From contig NZ_VTTH01000001.1 of assembly GCF_008831265.1 (NCBI RefSeq), positions 806,001 to 870,000 of the forward strand: a DNA stretch of 64,000 nt, written 5' to 3'. Made by a program: the position numbers and the translations under genes. The DNA is from Lacisediminimonas profundi. GTDB taxonomy: Bacteria; Pseudomonadota; Gammaproteobacteria; Burkholderiales; Burkholderiaceae_D. Positions 1-8,232 of the stretch are shown piece by piece. The notes below the pieces were generated by a model, which did no database searches, was not told where the DNA came from, and worked only from the letters and a program-made list of their open reading frames with translations. Position 1 is the stretch's first letter, and each line of letters begins with the position of its first letter.

Positions 1-2
1 GC

Positions 3-284
3 CTGGTGGCCGTCTCGATGATCTACTACTTCAGCCTGAGCGTTCCGTTTGCATTTGGCATGGCGGTGATGTCGGGCCTGTTCCTCGCCGTGCTCAACCT
101 GATGCCGGCCACCATGGTTCTGCCGGTTTCGCTCACGGTCTTTGTCGTCGCGTGGATCGGTCAGTTCATCGGCCACAAGATAGAAGGAAAGAAGCCATCC
201 TTCTTCGACGATCTGCGTTTCCTGGCGATCGGCCCCCTGTTCGTGCTGGGTGTCTGGTACCGCCGCCTGGGCGTTGCATACTGA
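3..284 (+). CDS. DUF962 / Mpo1-like membrane protein, 3' part only
   Basis: This is the C-terminal part of a small membrane protein whose 5' end lies before the window. About 93 residues are visible: two hydrophobic stretches (roughly residues 5-28 and 33-52), then a cytoplasmic-looking tail with GHKIEGKKPSFFDDLRFL and a hydrophobic end (IGPLFVLGVWYRR). The GH...EGKKP...D motif followed by a hydrophobic segment is typical of the DUF962/YGL010w family. Yeast Mpo1 of this family is a 2-hydroxy-fatty-acid dioxygenase, but the bacterial role is not established. A GTG at position 6 could serve as a start, but family members are usually longer, so truncation by the window edge is more likely. Confidence 0.7.
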   Translation: MVAVSMIYYFSLSVPFAFGMAVMSGLFLAVLNLMPATMVLPVSLTVFVVAWIGQFIGHKIEGKKPSFFDDLRFLAIGPLFVLGVWYRRLGVAY

Positions 285-326
285 GCAGGAGCAGGGCGCC
301 GTGGGCGGCCTGGACCGCATCGCAGT

Positions 327-743
327 TCAGGCGTCGGCTGGCGCAGCCTGGCCTTTCAGTTCCAGCGTATTGCCTTCGGGATCCTGCAGGTAGATCGAGG
401 GCCCGTCACCGCGCGCGCCATATCGTGTTTCAGTGGGGCCGGCAGCAACGCCAGCGGCGTCGAGCGTGCGCCGTATCTCTTCTTCGTTGAACGGCTCCAC
501 CCACAGGCAGAAGTGATCGAGGTTGCGGCCTTCCTTGCCTGGCGCGGCGCCGCCTTGCAGGCCGAGTTTTCCGGTGACCGGAACCAGGTCGATCAGGGCA
601 CTGCCAGCGCGCAGCTGGATCAAGCCCAGGTCATCACGCTGCCGATCAAGCGTGCAGCCAAGCACGTCGCAATAGAAGCGCAGCATGGCTTCCGGATCAA
701 CGACGCGCAGGACGATATGGTCCAGTCCCTGGATCGGGATCAT
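327..743 (-). CDS. VOC family (glyoxalase/bleomycin resistance fold) protein
   Basis: This is a 138-residue protein with the vicinal oxygen chelate fold. It opens with IQGLDHIVLRVVDPEAMLRFYCDVLG, the usual first beta-alpha-beta unit with a metal-ligand histidine. A second module carries NLDHFCLWV and ends with IYLQDPEGNTLELKG, where the glutamate is the usual last ligand. I chose the ATG at 743 because CGGAGAAAT precedes it and the family N-terminus starts there. The frame stays open further upstream, but that part looks non-coding. The substrate cannot be told; relatives include fosfomycin-resistance-like enzymes, dioxygenases and lyases. It lies upstream of, and on the same strand as, no obvious partner. 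Confidence 0.85.
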   Translation of the reverse strand: MIPIQGLDHIVLRVVDPEAMLRFYCDVLGCTLDRQRDDLGLIQLRAGSALIDLVPVTGKLGLQGGAAPGKEGRNLDHFCLWVEPFNEEEIRRTLDAAGVAAGPTETRYGARGDGPSIYLQDPEGNTLELKGQAAPADA

Positions 744-813
744 GTATTTCTCCGGGCAAAGATGGTGTCTGCAGCGGAGTGATTGTCTCAGAAAAGGACT
801 GGAACATGGACCC

Positions 814-853
814 GGCAACGCTGGCGCCCGGGCGTCGCGGTGCCGGCGTTGCC
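814..853. repeat. GC-rich inverted repeat between the VOC and GntR genes
   Basis: GGCAACGC at 814-821 is perfectly complementary to GCGTTGCC at 846-853, around a 24-base loop. It lies between the 3' end of the regulator gene (877) and the start of the VOC gene (743), both on the minus strand. It may slow read-through from the operon, but there is no T-run, so it is not called a terminator. Confidence 0.35.
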
Positions 854-876
854 AGTGATGCCGGTGATGCCCTGCA

Positions 877-1632
877 TCAGTCTTTGCCGGCGTGTTCCTG
901 ACGGGCCATGTAGAGCCGGTGCACCGTAATCTTCCTCACCTCCGCCTTGCTGGCTTCGATATGCGTGCGCAGCAGCATCACCGCCTGGTCGGCGCGGCGC
1001 CGGGTGATGGCCTGCAGGATTTGCGCGTGCTCGTCGTAAGTTCGTTCAACCCGGTAGGCCTGGGTAAAGTCGAGACGACGAATGACGCGGATCCGTTCCG
1101 TGATCCCGCGGTGCACCCGCGCCATCTCGGGGTTCCCGGCCGCTTCCACCAGTGAAATGTGGAAGGCCTCGTCCATCTGGGCAACCTGCTTGCCGTCTGT
1201 CAGGCGCTGGTTTTCCGGCGCCATCCAGAAGCTCCTCAGTTCCTGCAAGGGGTCGTGCGCCTCCGGCACGGGTTCTGCTGCTGTTTCCAGAGGGGTGTCG
1301 ACCATGTCGCAAAGGCGGCGCACCGCAGTCGTCTCCAGCACCATGCGCAGGTCGTACAAATGCTCGAACTGTTCGAAATCGAAGGGCCGGACCGACCAGC
1401 CGCTGCGAAAGTGGACGGTGAAATAGCCTTCACGCTGCAAGCGGAACAGCGCATCCCGCACGGGAGTGCGCGACATTCCGAGCCGCCCCGCAATTTCGGA
1501 CTCGGAGAAGCGGTCGCCCGGCACCAGGCGGAAATCGAAAATATCCTCCTTGAGCCGTGCATAGGCAGTGTCTGCCAAGGTCAGGGGGGCTTCCGGTTCC
1601 TGTGCCATCGTGTTGCTGGCCAGTATGCGCAT
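877..1632 (-). CDS. GntR family transcriptional regulator, FCD subfamily
   Basis: This 251-residue regulator has an N-terminal winged helix (about residues 20-72: AYARLKEDIFDFRLVPGDRF, then SESEIAGRLGMSRTPVRDAL) and an all-helical FCD effector domain. The domain includes DEAFHISLVEAAGNP, YDEHAQILQAI and LRTHIEAS; their Asp and His residues match the metal/effector site of the family. The start is placed at 1632 because its ATG overlaps the TGA of the preceding AtzH-like gene (ATGA), which implies translational coupling. A longer open frame upstream is inside that gene. As the last gene of the atzF-to-atzH operon it probably controls the operon. A palindrome resembling FCD-regulator operators sits at the operon promoter (8209-8232). 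The effector is unknown. Confidence 0.9.
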   Translation of the reverse strand: MRILASNTMAQEPEAPLTLADTAYARLKEDIFDFRLVPGDRFSESEIAGRLGMSRTPVRDALFRLQREGYFTVHFRSGWSVRPFDFEQFEHLYDLRMVLETTAVRRLCDMVDTPLETAAEPVPEAHDPLQELRSFWMAPENQRLTDGKQVAQMDEAFHISLVEAAGNPEMARVHRGITERIRVIRRLDFTQAYRVERTYDEHAQILQAITRRRADQAVMLLRTHIEASKAEVRKITVHRLYMARQEHAGKD

Positions 1633-2024
1633 CAAGTCTCCAGTGGCGGATCGATCAGGCTGACATGGGCGGCGACGACCCGCCATCCTTCCGGCATCCT
1701 GATCCATGTTTGCGATTGACGCCCGATGCGAGCGCTGCCGTCGCGGCTGAATTCGATATTGGCGGTGGCGAGATCGTTACCATAAGTGGTGATTGCCGTG
1801 TGCAGGATCCTGCGTGCCAGGCCAACCGCCGGCCTGCCGGCGCGGAACGCCCGGATTGCGTCGAAGCCGTACAGGTTCTCGGTGGCGCCGTAGCGCAGCG
1901 TATGCGGCGAGTCCCAGAACAGTTCATCCAGCACGGCAACATCATTGCCGGTCAGCGCTGCTTCATAGCGGGAAAATTCGGCCTCGACTTCCGCCAGCAC
2001 ATCGGGGCGATTGATTGTCATCAT
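1632..2024 (-). CDS. atzH: AtzH/HpxZ-like (DUF3225) protein
   Basis: This is a 130-residue SnoaL/NTF2-fold protein of the DUF3225 family. Features include [21 protein letters not shown], then [38 protein letters not shown] and the C-terminal [11 protein letters not shown]. The family includes HpxZ of the oxalurate branch of purine catabolism and AtzH of the Pseudomonas cyanuric-acid pathway, for which a role with dicarboxyurea has been reported. It follows atzE with a 44-bp gap and overlaps the regulator gene by ATGA. Two adjacent ATG codons (2024 and 2021) could start it; AGAGACC precedes them. Family membership is secure from the sequence. The substrate here is inferred from the neighbours. 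Confidence 0.85.
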   Translation of the reverse strand: MMTINRPDVLAEVEAEFSRYEAALTGNDVAVLDELFWDSPHTLRYGATENLYGFDAIRAFRAGRPAVGLARRILHTAITTYGNDLATANIEFSRDGSARIGRQSQTWIRMPEGWRVVAAHVSLIDPPLET

Positions 2025-2068
2025 CTGGTCTCTGGTTTCTTGTCAGTAGTGCGGCAGTGATCCATGGG

Positions 2069-3457
2069 TCATGACGGCAGGGTGGCAATACGGCAATGCG
2101 CCACTTGTTCCTGCTCCAGCAAGCGGGCAGCGGACAGGCAGATATCCTCGCGCCACGGCGCGGCTATCAACTGTACCCCCACCGGCATCGGCGCGCTCGA
2201 CTGCGGCCATACCGGTACGGTGCAGACCGGCAGTCCGATGCACGAGATCGGCTGCGCCAGCAGGCCAAGGCTGGCGCGCGCCGGCAAGCTGACGCCGTGC
2301 AGATGCAGTTCTGCTGTGCCGATCGCCGGCGCCGCAACCGGCGTGGCAGGCGCCAGCAGCAGGTCGAATTCATGGAACAGGGTGTTCGCGTCCTGCAGCG
2401 CCTGTTGCCTGACCCGCTGCGCTTTGACCAGCCAGTCGGCCGGAATCAGGCTTCCGGCCACCAGCCGGTCGCGTGACAGCGGCTCGAACTCGTCGTAGTG
2501 GCTGCGCAGTTTATCCCGGTGCAGCGATCCGCCTTCGGATCCGGTGATGATGAAGCCGGCGGCGCGGGCCATTTCGGCCGACTGCCATTCGACGCAACGG
2601 GTCGCACCCAGCACCTGTGCGCACAGTCGCACTGCTTCGCGCGCTTCATCCGCGGCCCAGCGATGGAACCATCCACCCAGCACGCCCACGCGCAAGCGGC
2701 GCGGCATGCCAAGCCGGCCCAGCACTGCTTCCACCGGCCGCTGCGCGCAGGCGGTGTCGGCGGGCGCCGGACCCTGCAGCACGTCGTAGGCGGCCGCGAG
2801 GTCGGCAACGCTGGCGGCGAACGGCCCCAGGTGATCCAGGCTGTGCACGAACGGAAAGGTGCCGCTGCGCGGCAGGCGGCCGTAGGTCGGCTTCAATCCG
2901 AACACGCCACACAGCGACGAGGGCACGCGTATCGAGCCATTGGTATCAGAACCCAGCGTCAGCGGCACCATGCCGGCGGCCACCGCCGCCGCCGATCCGC
3001 CGGAGGAACCGCCGGCGATGCGGGTTGGATCGTGCGGATTGCGGGTCGGACCATACCAGGTGTTCTCGGTGGTGAATCCGTACGCATGCTCGTCCATGTT
3101 CAACATGCCGAGCAGGATTGCGCCGGCATCCCGCATGCGTGCAACCAGCAAGCTGTCGTCATGAGCAGCCGGATTGGCGGCGTTGAGGCGCGCGCCGGCC
3201 AGCGTGATTTCGCCGCGCACATCGAACAGGTTCTTCACTGCATAGGGCACGCCGGCCAAGGGCGGAAGTGGCCGGCCCTGTTCGCGCAGGGCATCGATAG
3301 CGCCAGCTTCCTGCCGGGCCCGCTCCAGCGTCAGGCTGGTGAAGCAGTTGAGCGCCGGGTCGAGTGCCGTGATGCGGTCGACGGTCTCGGCCAGGATCTG
3401 CTGCGCGCTGCGGGCGCCGGAGCGCAGTGCGGCGCTGATCAGGGCAACATTGTTCAT
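2069..3457 (-). CDS. atzE: AtzE-type amidase (1-carboxybiuret hydrolase-like / HpxY-like)
   Basis: This is a 462-residue amidase-signature enzyme. The Ser-cisSer-Lys triad is visible: Lys75 in VPYAVKNLFD, Ser151 in IAGGSSGGSAA and nucleophile Ser175 in SDTNGSIRVPSS. AtzE hydrolyses 1-carboxybiuret to 1,3-dicarboxyurea and ammonia, and needs the small GatC-like partner AtzG. The close relative in purine catabolism acts near oxalurate. Here the atzG stop overlaps the atzE start by ATGA, so the two subunits are translationally coupled. AtzF, AtzH and an ABC importer share the operon, which supports the AtzE assignment over generic amidase or GatA. No cyanuric acid hydrolase (AtzD) is present in the window, so the true upstream substrate is open. 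Confidence 0.85.
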   Translation of the reverse strand: MNNVALISAALRSGARSAQQILAETVDRITALDPALNCFTSLTLERARQEAGAIDALREQGRPLPPLAGVPYAVKNLFDVRGEITLAGARLNAANPAAHDDSLLVARMRDAGAILLGMLNMDEHAYGFTTENTWYGPTRNPHDPTRIAGGSSGGSAAAVAAGMVPLTLGSDTNGSIRVPSSLCGVFGLKPTYGRLPRSGTFPFVHSLDHLGPFAASVADLAAAYDVLQGPAPADTACAQRPVEAVLGRLGMPRRLRVGVLGGWFHRWAADEAREAVRLCAQVLGATRCVEWQSAEMARAAGFIITGSEGGSLHRDKLRSHYDEFEPLSRDRLVAGSLIPADWLVKAQRVRQQALQDANTLFHEFDLLLAPATPVAAPAIGTAELHLHGVSLPARASLGLLAQPISCIGLPVCTVPVWPQSSAPMPVGVQLIAAPWREDICLSAARLLEQEQVAHCRIATLPS

Positions 3458-3639
3458 GGCCGGAATACCCCCGCTTGTTCGGCTTCCAGCGGCAGGGGCA
3501 GGTCCAGGAAGCTGTCGGCAATCCCTGCTATGCGGCTGAACTGCAGGGCGATTTCGGCGCTGCGCTCTTCGCTGAAATCGTAACCCTGCAGCCGCAGCGC
3601 GGCACGCACGTACTGTTCGGTTTCCATCGTGCGGTTCAT
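3454..3639 (-). CDS. atzG: AtzG-like small subunit (DUF4089, GatC-like)
   Basis: This 61-residue protein contains EQYVRAALRLQGYDFSEER, then ALQFSRIAGIADSFLDLPL and ends in AGVFRP. That matches the DUF4089/AtzG family: two helices, an extended L-P-L segment and a short tail that wraps the amidase in GatCAB-like complexes. It probably stabilises AtzE. Both of its borders are ATGA overlaps, upstream with the ABC ATPase gene and downstream with atzE. It is slightly shorter than Pseudomonas AtzG because the tail stops right after the conserved FRP. Confidence 0.85.
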   Translation of the reverse strand: MNRTMETEQYVRAALRLQGYDFSEERSAEIALQFSRIAGIADSFLDLPLPLEAEQAGVFRP

Positions 3640-4454
3640 CTGCGCACCTCGCGCTGGAAGATTTCCAGGCTGTGCTTCTTGGTCTCGATGAAGCGCGGCG
3701 TCGACAGCGTCTCGATGGTGCGCGGACGCGGATCGTCGTAGTCCAGTATCTCGGCGATACGGGTCGGACGCTTGGTCAGCAGCAGCACCTGGTCGGCCAG
3801 GTACACGGCTTCTTCCAGATCATGCGATACCAGCATCATGGTGGTGCCGGTCTGCATGAACACTTCCTGCAGTTTTTCGCGGATGAAAAGCGTCATCTCG
3901 AAATCCAGCGCCGAGAATGGCTCGTCGAGGAACAGCACTTCCGGCCGCGGCGCCAGCGCGCGCATGATCGACGCGGTTTGCTGCTGTCCGCCCGAGAGTT
4001 CGTAGGGATAGCGGTTCAGGTCGAACTTGACGTCGAACGAGGCGACCAGTTCTTCCATCCTGCGGTTGATCTCGGCATTCGACTTGCCTTCCAGTTTGAG
4101 CGGGTAGGCAATATTGTCGATGGTACGCAGCCATGGGAACAATGCTTCGCGGTAGTTCTGGAACACGTAGCCGATCCGGGTTTCCTTCAGCGACTTGCCG
4201 TCGAACAGGATTTCCCCGGAGTCGATCGGGACCAGGCCGGCGATCATGTTGATCAGTGTCGACTTGCCGCAGCCGTTGGGGCCGAACACCGAGACGATCT
4301 TGCTCTTCGGTATGTCGAGGTTGAAGTTCTCGTACAGCGGCCAGCCGGCGAAATATTTCGTCAGGCCGCGAATGGTGATGTGGGTGCCGGCCGGACCGGG
4401 TTCGAAGGCCGGGACCGGTGCGTCGATACGCATGAAAGCGTCGGTGGGTCGCAT
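3636..4454 (-). CDS. ABC transporter ATP-binding protein (nitrate/sulfonate/taurine type)
   Basis: This 272-residue ATPase has Walker A GPNGCGKST, Q-loop VFQNYREALFPW, signature LSGGQQQ, Walker B VLFLDEPFSALD and the H-loop VSHDLEEA. It belongs to the SsuB/TauB/NrtD group. The start at 4454 follows GGGAGATAAC and lies 1 bp after the permease stop; longer upstream frames overlap the permease gene. Its stop overlaps the atzG start by ATGA. It should energise import through the permease at 4456-5277 with the binding protein at 5281-6309. The cargo is unknown but presumably feeds the AtzE/AtzF pathway. Confidence 0.93.
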   Translation of the reverse strand: MRPTDAFMRIDAPVPAFEPGPAGTHITIRGLTKYFAGWPLYENFNLDIPKSKIVSVFGPNGCGKSTLINMIAGLVPIDSGEILFDGKSLKETRIGYVFQNYREALFPWLRTIDNIAYPLKLEGKSNAEINRRMEELVASFDVKFDLNRYPYELSGGQQQTASIMRALAPRPEVLFLDEPFSALDFEMTLFIREKLQEVFMQTGTTMMLVSHDLEEAVYLADQVLLLTKRPTRIAEILDYDDPRPRTIETLSTPRFIETKKHSLEIFQREVRR

Positions 4455-4455
4455 G

Positions 4456-5277
4456 TTATCTCCCGCTCCAGTGAACGATGCGCTGCTCCGCCAGCAGGAA
4501 CAGCACGTTGAGGGCGTAGCCGAGGACGCCAGCGGCAAGGATGGCGGCATACATGCTCTTTACATTGAGCACCTGCTGCGCATCGATGATGCGGTGTCCG
4601 AGGCCGTTATCCGAGCCGATGAACATTTCGGCCACGATCACGATTACCAGCGCCATCGACACCGCCGAGCGCAGGCCGACGAATACCGGCTGCAGGCTTT
4701 CCCAGATCAGCACGTCCTTGAATATCTGCCAGCGCGACGCGCCCATCACCCGGGCAGCCATCACGCGCTGCTTGCGCGCATTCATCACGCCATAGGCGCT
4801 GGTGAACAGCACGATCAGCAGCGCGCCGAAGGCGGCGATGGCAACCTTGTTGACGTCCGATACCCCGAAGATCAGCAGGAACAGGGGAATCAGCGCCGAC
4901 GACGGCGTGGAGCGGAAGAAGTCGATCAGGAACTCGACGCTGCGGTAGGCGCGTTCGTTGCTGCCGAGCGCAATTCCCACCGGTACGCCGACCACCGCTG
5001 CGATGGCGAAGGCTTCGAGCGTGCGAATCACCGTCACGACGAAGTCGAGCAGCAATGGTCCGCCGGCCAGCCCGGTGACCATGGCGACCACGGTGTCGGT
5101 CGGGGCTGGCAGCAGGATCGCCTTGATCCAGCCAAGCCGTACCACCAGGTCCCAGATGACGAACAGGACCAGCGGGCCGATGCAGGGCAGCAGTGCGCTC
5201 CAGGAAATGCGGCGTGGTATTGCCACCGGCTGGGCGCCGGTCCACGCTGCAACAGGTGCAGGAATCGGATCGGCCAT
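4456..5277 (-). CDS. ABC transporter permease (nitrate/sulfonate/taurine type)
   Basis: This 273-residue inner-membrane protein of the BPD_transp_1 family has about six hydrophobic segments, beginning at WSALLPCIGPLVLFVIWDLV. The cytoplasmic EAA loop reads RVMGASRWQIFKDVLIWESL, where it would contact the ATPase. It follows the binding-protein gene by 3 bp and precedes the ATPase gene by 1 bp, so the importer genes form one transcription unit. It is related to SsuC/TauC permeases. Confidence 0.93.
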   Translation of the reverse strand: MADPIPAPVAAWTGAQPVAIPRRISWSALLPCIGPLVLFVIWDLVVRLGWIKAILLPAPTDTVVAMVTGLAGGPLLLDFVVTVIRTLEAFAIAAVVGVPVGIALGSNERAYRSVEFLIDFFRSTPSSALIPLFLLIFGVSDVNKVAIAAFGALLIVLFTSAYGVMNARKQRVMAARVMGASRWQIFKDVLIWESLQPVFVGLRSAVSMALVIVIVAEMFIGSDNGLGHRIIDAQQVLNVKSMYAAILAAGVLGYALNVLFLLAEQRIVHWSGR

Positions 5278-5280
5278 GAT

Positions 5281-6309
5281 TTACCCCTTGTAAAGCATGC
5301 TGTCGACCAGGACCCGGCGGGTGAAGATGCCGCGGTCGGAGAACAGGTCGTAGAACTTCTGGAAATAGGCGACGTCGCTCGGCTTGAACTGGCTGTAGAG
5401 CATGTAGTCGGACATCGGCACTTCGGAAGTCAGCGGACCCTCGATTGCGGTATAGCCTTTCAGGAAGGGCCGCGCCTGCGCCGCCTGGTTGCGCACCAGG
5501 TCGACACCGCGCATATAGGCGGCAATGTACTTTTTGGTGGCGTCAGGATATTTCTTGATGAACTCCGAGGTCAGGCTGGCGGCACCGCCATGCCATGGCG
5601 CCATCGGGTCGCCGAGGATGTATTTCGCCACCACGCCGACCTCCAGCGTGCGGGTGATGCCGTTGAGCCGTCCCACGGTGCCGGTCGGCTCCAGCGTGTA
5701 GCAAGCGTCAACCTGGCCGGCCGCCAGCGACGCGACATGCTGCCCGATCGGCAATTCGATCACCGTCGCTCCGGTTACGCCGGCTTTTTCCAGGATGGTC
5801 TTGGCAATCGTCGAGTTCTGGATGCCAGGGCCGGAAGCGATGCGCTTGCCTTTCAGGTCGGCCATGGTCTTGACCGGACTATCCTTGGCAACGATGAATT
5901 CATCCAGCACGTACTTGGCATTGGTGGGGTTGGTGCAGAATATTTTCAGCAGTCCCGGCTGGGCGATTTCGCCCAGTGCCAGCGCCGCCGACGCGGTGCC
6001 GTTCGAACTGCCTTCCGCGCGGCCTGCCAGGATCGCTTCGATCACCTGCTGGGCGCTTGCAAATTTCAGCGGTTCGACATTCAGCCCGGCTTCTTTGAAA
6101 TAGCCTTTTTCGATCGCCACGAAGAACGGCAGCGCCGAGGCAACCGGCCAGAATCCGATCCGCATCTTTGGCGCCGACTGCGCGAAGACCGGTGCACCAA
6201 TCCCGGCGAGGGCGGTACCTGCCAGGGCGGCGCCCATGAATTGGCGGCGGCGGAGCGAGGCAGGAGCGGCGATAGCGGAGGCGGCGCAAGTGGTGGAATG
6301 TTTTTTCAT
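5281..6309 (-). CDS. ABC transporter substrate-binding protein with a Tat-like signal
   Basis: This 342-residue periplasmic binding protein of the NMT1/SsuA-like family starts at the ATG at 6309, preceded by AGGAGTTCATCAA; the frame stays open upstream but is non-coding. The N-terminus carries LRRRQFMGAALAGTALAG, a twin-arginine signal, with cleavage expected near APVFAQ. The mature part begins KMRIGFWPVASALPFFVAIEKG and contains SPVKTMADLKGKRIASGPG, the usual ligand-cleft region. Relatives bind sulfonates, nitrate, pyrimidine precursors or urea-like compounds. Its position between atzF and the permease suggests a nitrogen compound degraded by AtzE/AtzF. Tat export would mean it folds in the cytoplasm. 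Confidence 0.9.
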   Translation of the reverse strand: MKKHSTTCAASAIAAPASLRRRQFMGAALAGTALAGIGAPVFAQSAPKMRIGFWPVASALPFFVAIEKGYFKEAGLNVEPLKFASAQQVIEAILAGRAEGSSNGTASAALALGEIAQPGLLKIFCTNPTNAKYVLDEFIVAKDSPVKTMADLKGKRIASGPGIQNSTIAKTILEKAGVTGATVIELPIGQHVASLAAGQVDACYTLEPTGTVGRLNGITRTLEVGVVAKYILGDPMAPWHGGAASLTSEFIKKYPDATKKYIAAYMRGVDLVRNQAAQARPFLKGYTAIEGPLTSEVPMSDYMLYSQFKPSDVAYFQKFYDLFSDRGIFTRRVLVDSMLYKG

Positions 6310-6323
6310 TTGATGAACTCCTG

Positions 6324-8198
6324 TCACAGGGAAGTGGATGTCGGGTTGGATGAATCGGAAGCAGGTGATGCGGGTGCAGCCGGTGCTGAACTTGATCCTG
6401 GTGGTGGCGGTGATTCGGTAGTGGCCGGCGCAACTGCGGCCATGAAGGCACGCCAGCCACCGTATGAGCTGATGTCGCGGGCGCCGCCAAGCGCGCCCTG
6501 CTCGCACAGGAAGCCTTGTATCTGGCTGCCATCCTCCAGATCCAGCGTGCCGATGCCGAGCGGCGCCGGGATCAGTGCGACGAAGGAGCCGTAGGAGGCA
6601 ACTGGCAACTGCCAGATTTCCAGTTCGACCTGCGCGCCCTGACCTGATGCGACGCGCAACAGGCCTGGCTTTGGCGGCACGGTTCCGGCCAGTGCGTAAA
6701 GGCGGTAATGGGCGGCGCTGCGGGTGCGCCGCACCAGGCGCGCGCCGCGCTCGGTCAGCTGCCAGTTCAAAGGCATGCCGGACAGGTGCGCACCCACGAC
6801 GGCGATCTCGACGGTGCCGCCGGCCAGATGCGCGAACGACTGCGCTGCAGGAACTGGCTCGGCCGAGGTACCCAAGCCAAGGCCGCTTGCGGCGTGATAG
6901 CGCGCCGCCAGTTCGGCCAGGCGCAGCTCGCTGCCGGCCGGGCCGATCAGCGTGATGCCGAACGGGAGCCCATCTGCGCGCATCGAGGACGGAACGGCAA
7001 TCGCGGCCAGGTCCAGCAGGTTCACCGCATTGGTGTACAGGCCCAGGTTGCGATTGCGGCTGACCGGCTGCTCTGCCAGTTCCGCGAGGGTGTAGATGGT
7101 CGGCGCGGTGGGCACCACGAGGACGTCGATCGCTGCCATCGATTGCATCGCCCGCTGGCGCAGGCCGGCCATGCGCCGCATCGCGTCGAACAGTTGCGCA
7201 GCATCGTATCCCCGGCCGTTGCCGATGATCTGGCGAACCACCGGATCGATCGAATCGGGGTGCTGGTCGAAGAAGTCGCGGATTGCCGCATAACGTTCGG
7301 CTACCCAGGCGCTTTCGTACAGCTCGGTGGCGGCCACCGACAAGGGCTCGTAGTCGATCTCGCTGGCCTCGCCCCCGAGCGCAACCAGGCGCGCGACCGC
7401 GTCCTGGAATGCCGACGCAGATTGCTCGTCACCGCAAAAATCGAGATGCGCAGCGTCCGGCATGCCAAACCGGAAGCGCGAAGGGAAGGCGCGATTGTCC
7501 AGCGGCAGATGGCGCGACCAGGGATCCTCGGGGTCGTGGCCGGCGGCGGCCAGCAATACATGGACTGCTTCGGCAACGGTGCGGGCAAAGATCGACGGGC
7601 AGTCTATGTGCGCGCAGGCGGGCAGCACGCCACGGGTCGACAGCAGACCGCGCGACGGCTTCAGGCCAACAATGTTATTGAACCCGGCCGGCACCCGGCC
7701 GGACCCGGCAGTGTCGGTGCCCAGCGCGAAATCGACCAGGCCCAGCGCGACAGCTACTGCCGAACCGGAACTGGATCCACCACTGATATAAGCCGGATTG
7801 AAGGCATTCGGCACAGCGCCATATGGTGAGCGCGTGCCGACCAGGCCGCAGGCGAACTGGTCGAGGTTGGTCTTGCCGGCCACCGCGGCACCAGCCTGGA
7901 GCAGACGCTGCACCACAGTGGCCGAGCGTTGGGGTGAATAGGCAAAATCGGGGCAGGCCGCAGTCGTCGGATAACCGGCGACATCGATATTGTCTTTCAC
8001 CGCGAACAGCTTGTTGGCTAGCGGCTGCGGGGTTGCGGACAGGCCTGGGCCGGGCTCCGATATGATCGGTCCGCGACTGATCCATATGGACGGCGCTGCG
8101 TCATCGGCAGCAGCACGGAATGTCGCGGCGCGGACTGCAAGCGCTGCAGGGCAGCGGTCTTCTGCTTTGGCGGAGAGGGTATTTTCGTGTTCTGGCAT
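6324..8198 (-). CDS. atzF: Allophanate hydrolase AtzF, two-domain, with a Pro/Ser-rich tail
   Basis: This 624-residue enzyme has an N-terminal amidase domain with Lys68 in FAVKDNIDVAG, Ser142 in ISGGSSSGSA and Ser166 in TDTAGSGRVPA. Its C-terminal domain (from about residue 460: VEIAVVGAHLSGMPLNWQL) is that of allophanate hydrolases, ending at the core EQGALGGARDISSYGGW. Such enzymes split allophanate, or dicarboxyurea in cyanurate catabolism, to ammonia and CO2. About 33 residues after the core are an unusual low-complexity Pro/Ser/Ala tail. It is the first gene of the operon; a sigma-54-type promoter and an operator-like palindrome lie just upstream. The ATG at 8198 has only a weak ribosome-binding site. 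Confidence 0.92.
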   Translation of the reverse strand: MPEHENTLSAKAEDRCPAALAVRAATFRAAADDAAPSIWISRGPIISEPGPGLSATPQPLANKLFAVKDNIDVAGYPTTAACPDFAYSPQRSATVVQRLLQAGAAVAGKTNLDQFACGLVGTRSPYGAVPNAFNPAYISGGSSSGSAVAVALGLVDFALGTDTAGSGRVPAGFNNIVGLKPSRGLLSTRGVLPACAHIDCPSIFARTVAEAVHVLLAAAGHDPEDPWSRHLPLDNRAFPSRFRFGMPDAAHLDFCGDEQSASAFQDAVARLVALGGEASEIDYEPLSVAATELYESAWVAERYAAIRDFFDQHPDSIDPVVRQIIGNGRGYDAAQLFDAMRRMAGLRQRAMQSMAAIDVLVVPTAPTIYTLAELAEQPVSRNRNLGLYTNAVNLLDLAAIAVPSSMRADGLPFGITLIGPAGSELRLAELAARYHAASGLGLGTSAEPVPAAQSFAHLAGGTVEIAVVGAHLSGMPLNWQLTERGARLVRRTRSAAHYRLYALAGTVPPKPGLLRVASGQGAQVELEIWQLPVASYGSFVALIPAPLGIGTLDLEDGSQIQGFLCEQGALGGARDISSYGGWRAFMAAVAPATTESPPPPGSSSAPAAPASPASDSSNPTSTSL

Positions 8199-8208
8199 GG
8201 GGCACCAA

Positions 8209-8232
8209 CTTGTATACTAGTCTGCGTACAAG
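8209..8232 (-). promoter_or_regulatory. Candidate GntR/FCD operator at the atzF start site
   Basis: On the plus strand CTTGTATACTAG (8209-8220) differs by one base from the perfect palindrome CTTGTATACAAG. GTACAAG at 8226-8232 adds a second outer half-site, so CTTGTA and TACAAG arms bracket the region. FCD-type regulators commonly bind TTGTATACAA-like palindromes. It overlaps the expected transcription start of the sigma-54-type promoter next to it, and the operon encodes an FCD regulator. This is inference from sequence only. Confidence 0.5.

Noticed and set aside
4195-6594. Very long plus-strand open frame (799 codons) opposite the ABC transporter genes.
   Set aside because: It is antisense to three well-supported genes, is rich in His, Gln and Arg as expected for a shadow of GC-rich genes, and matches no family.
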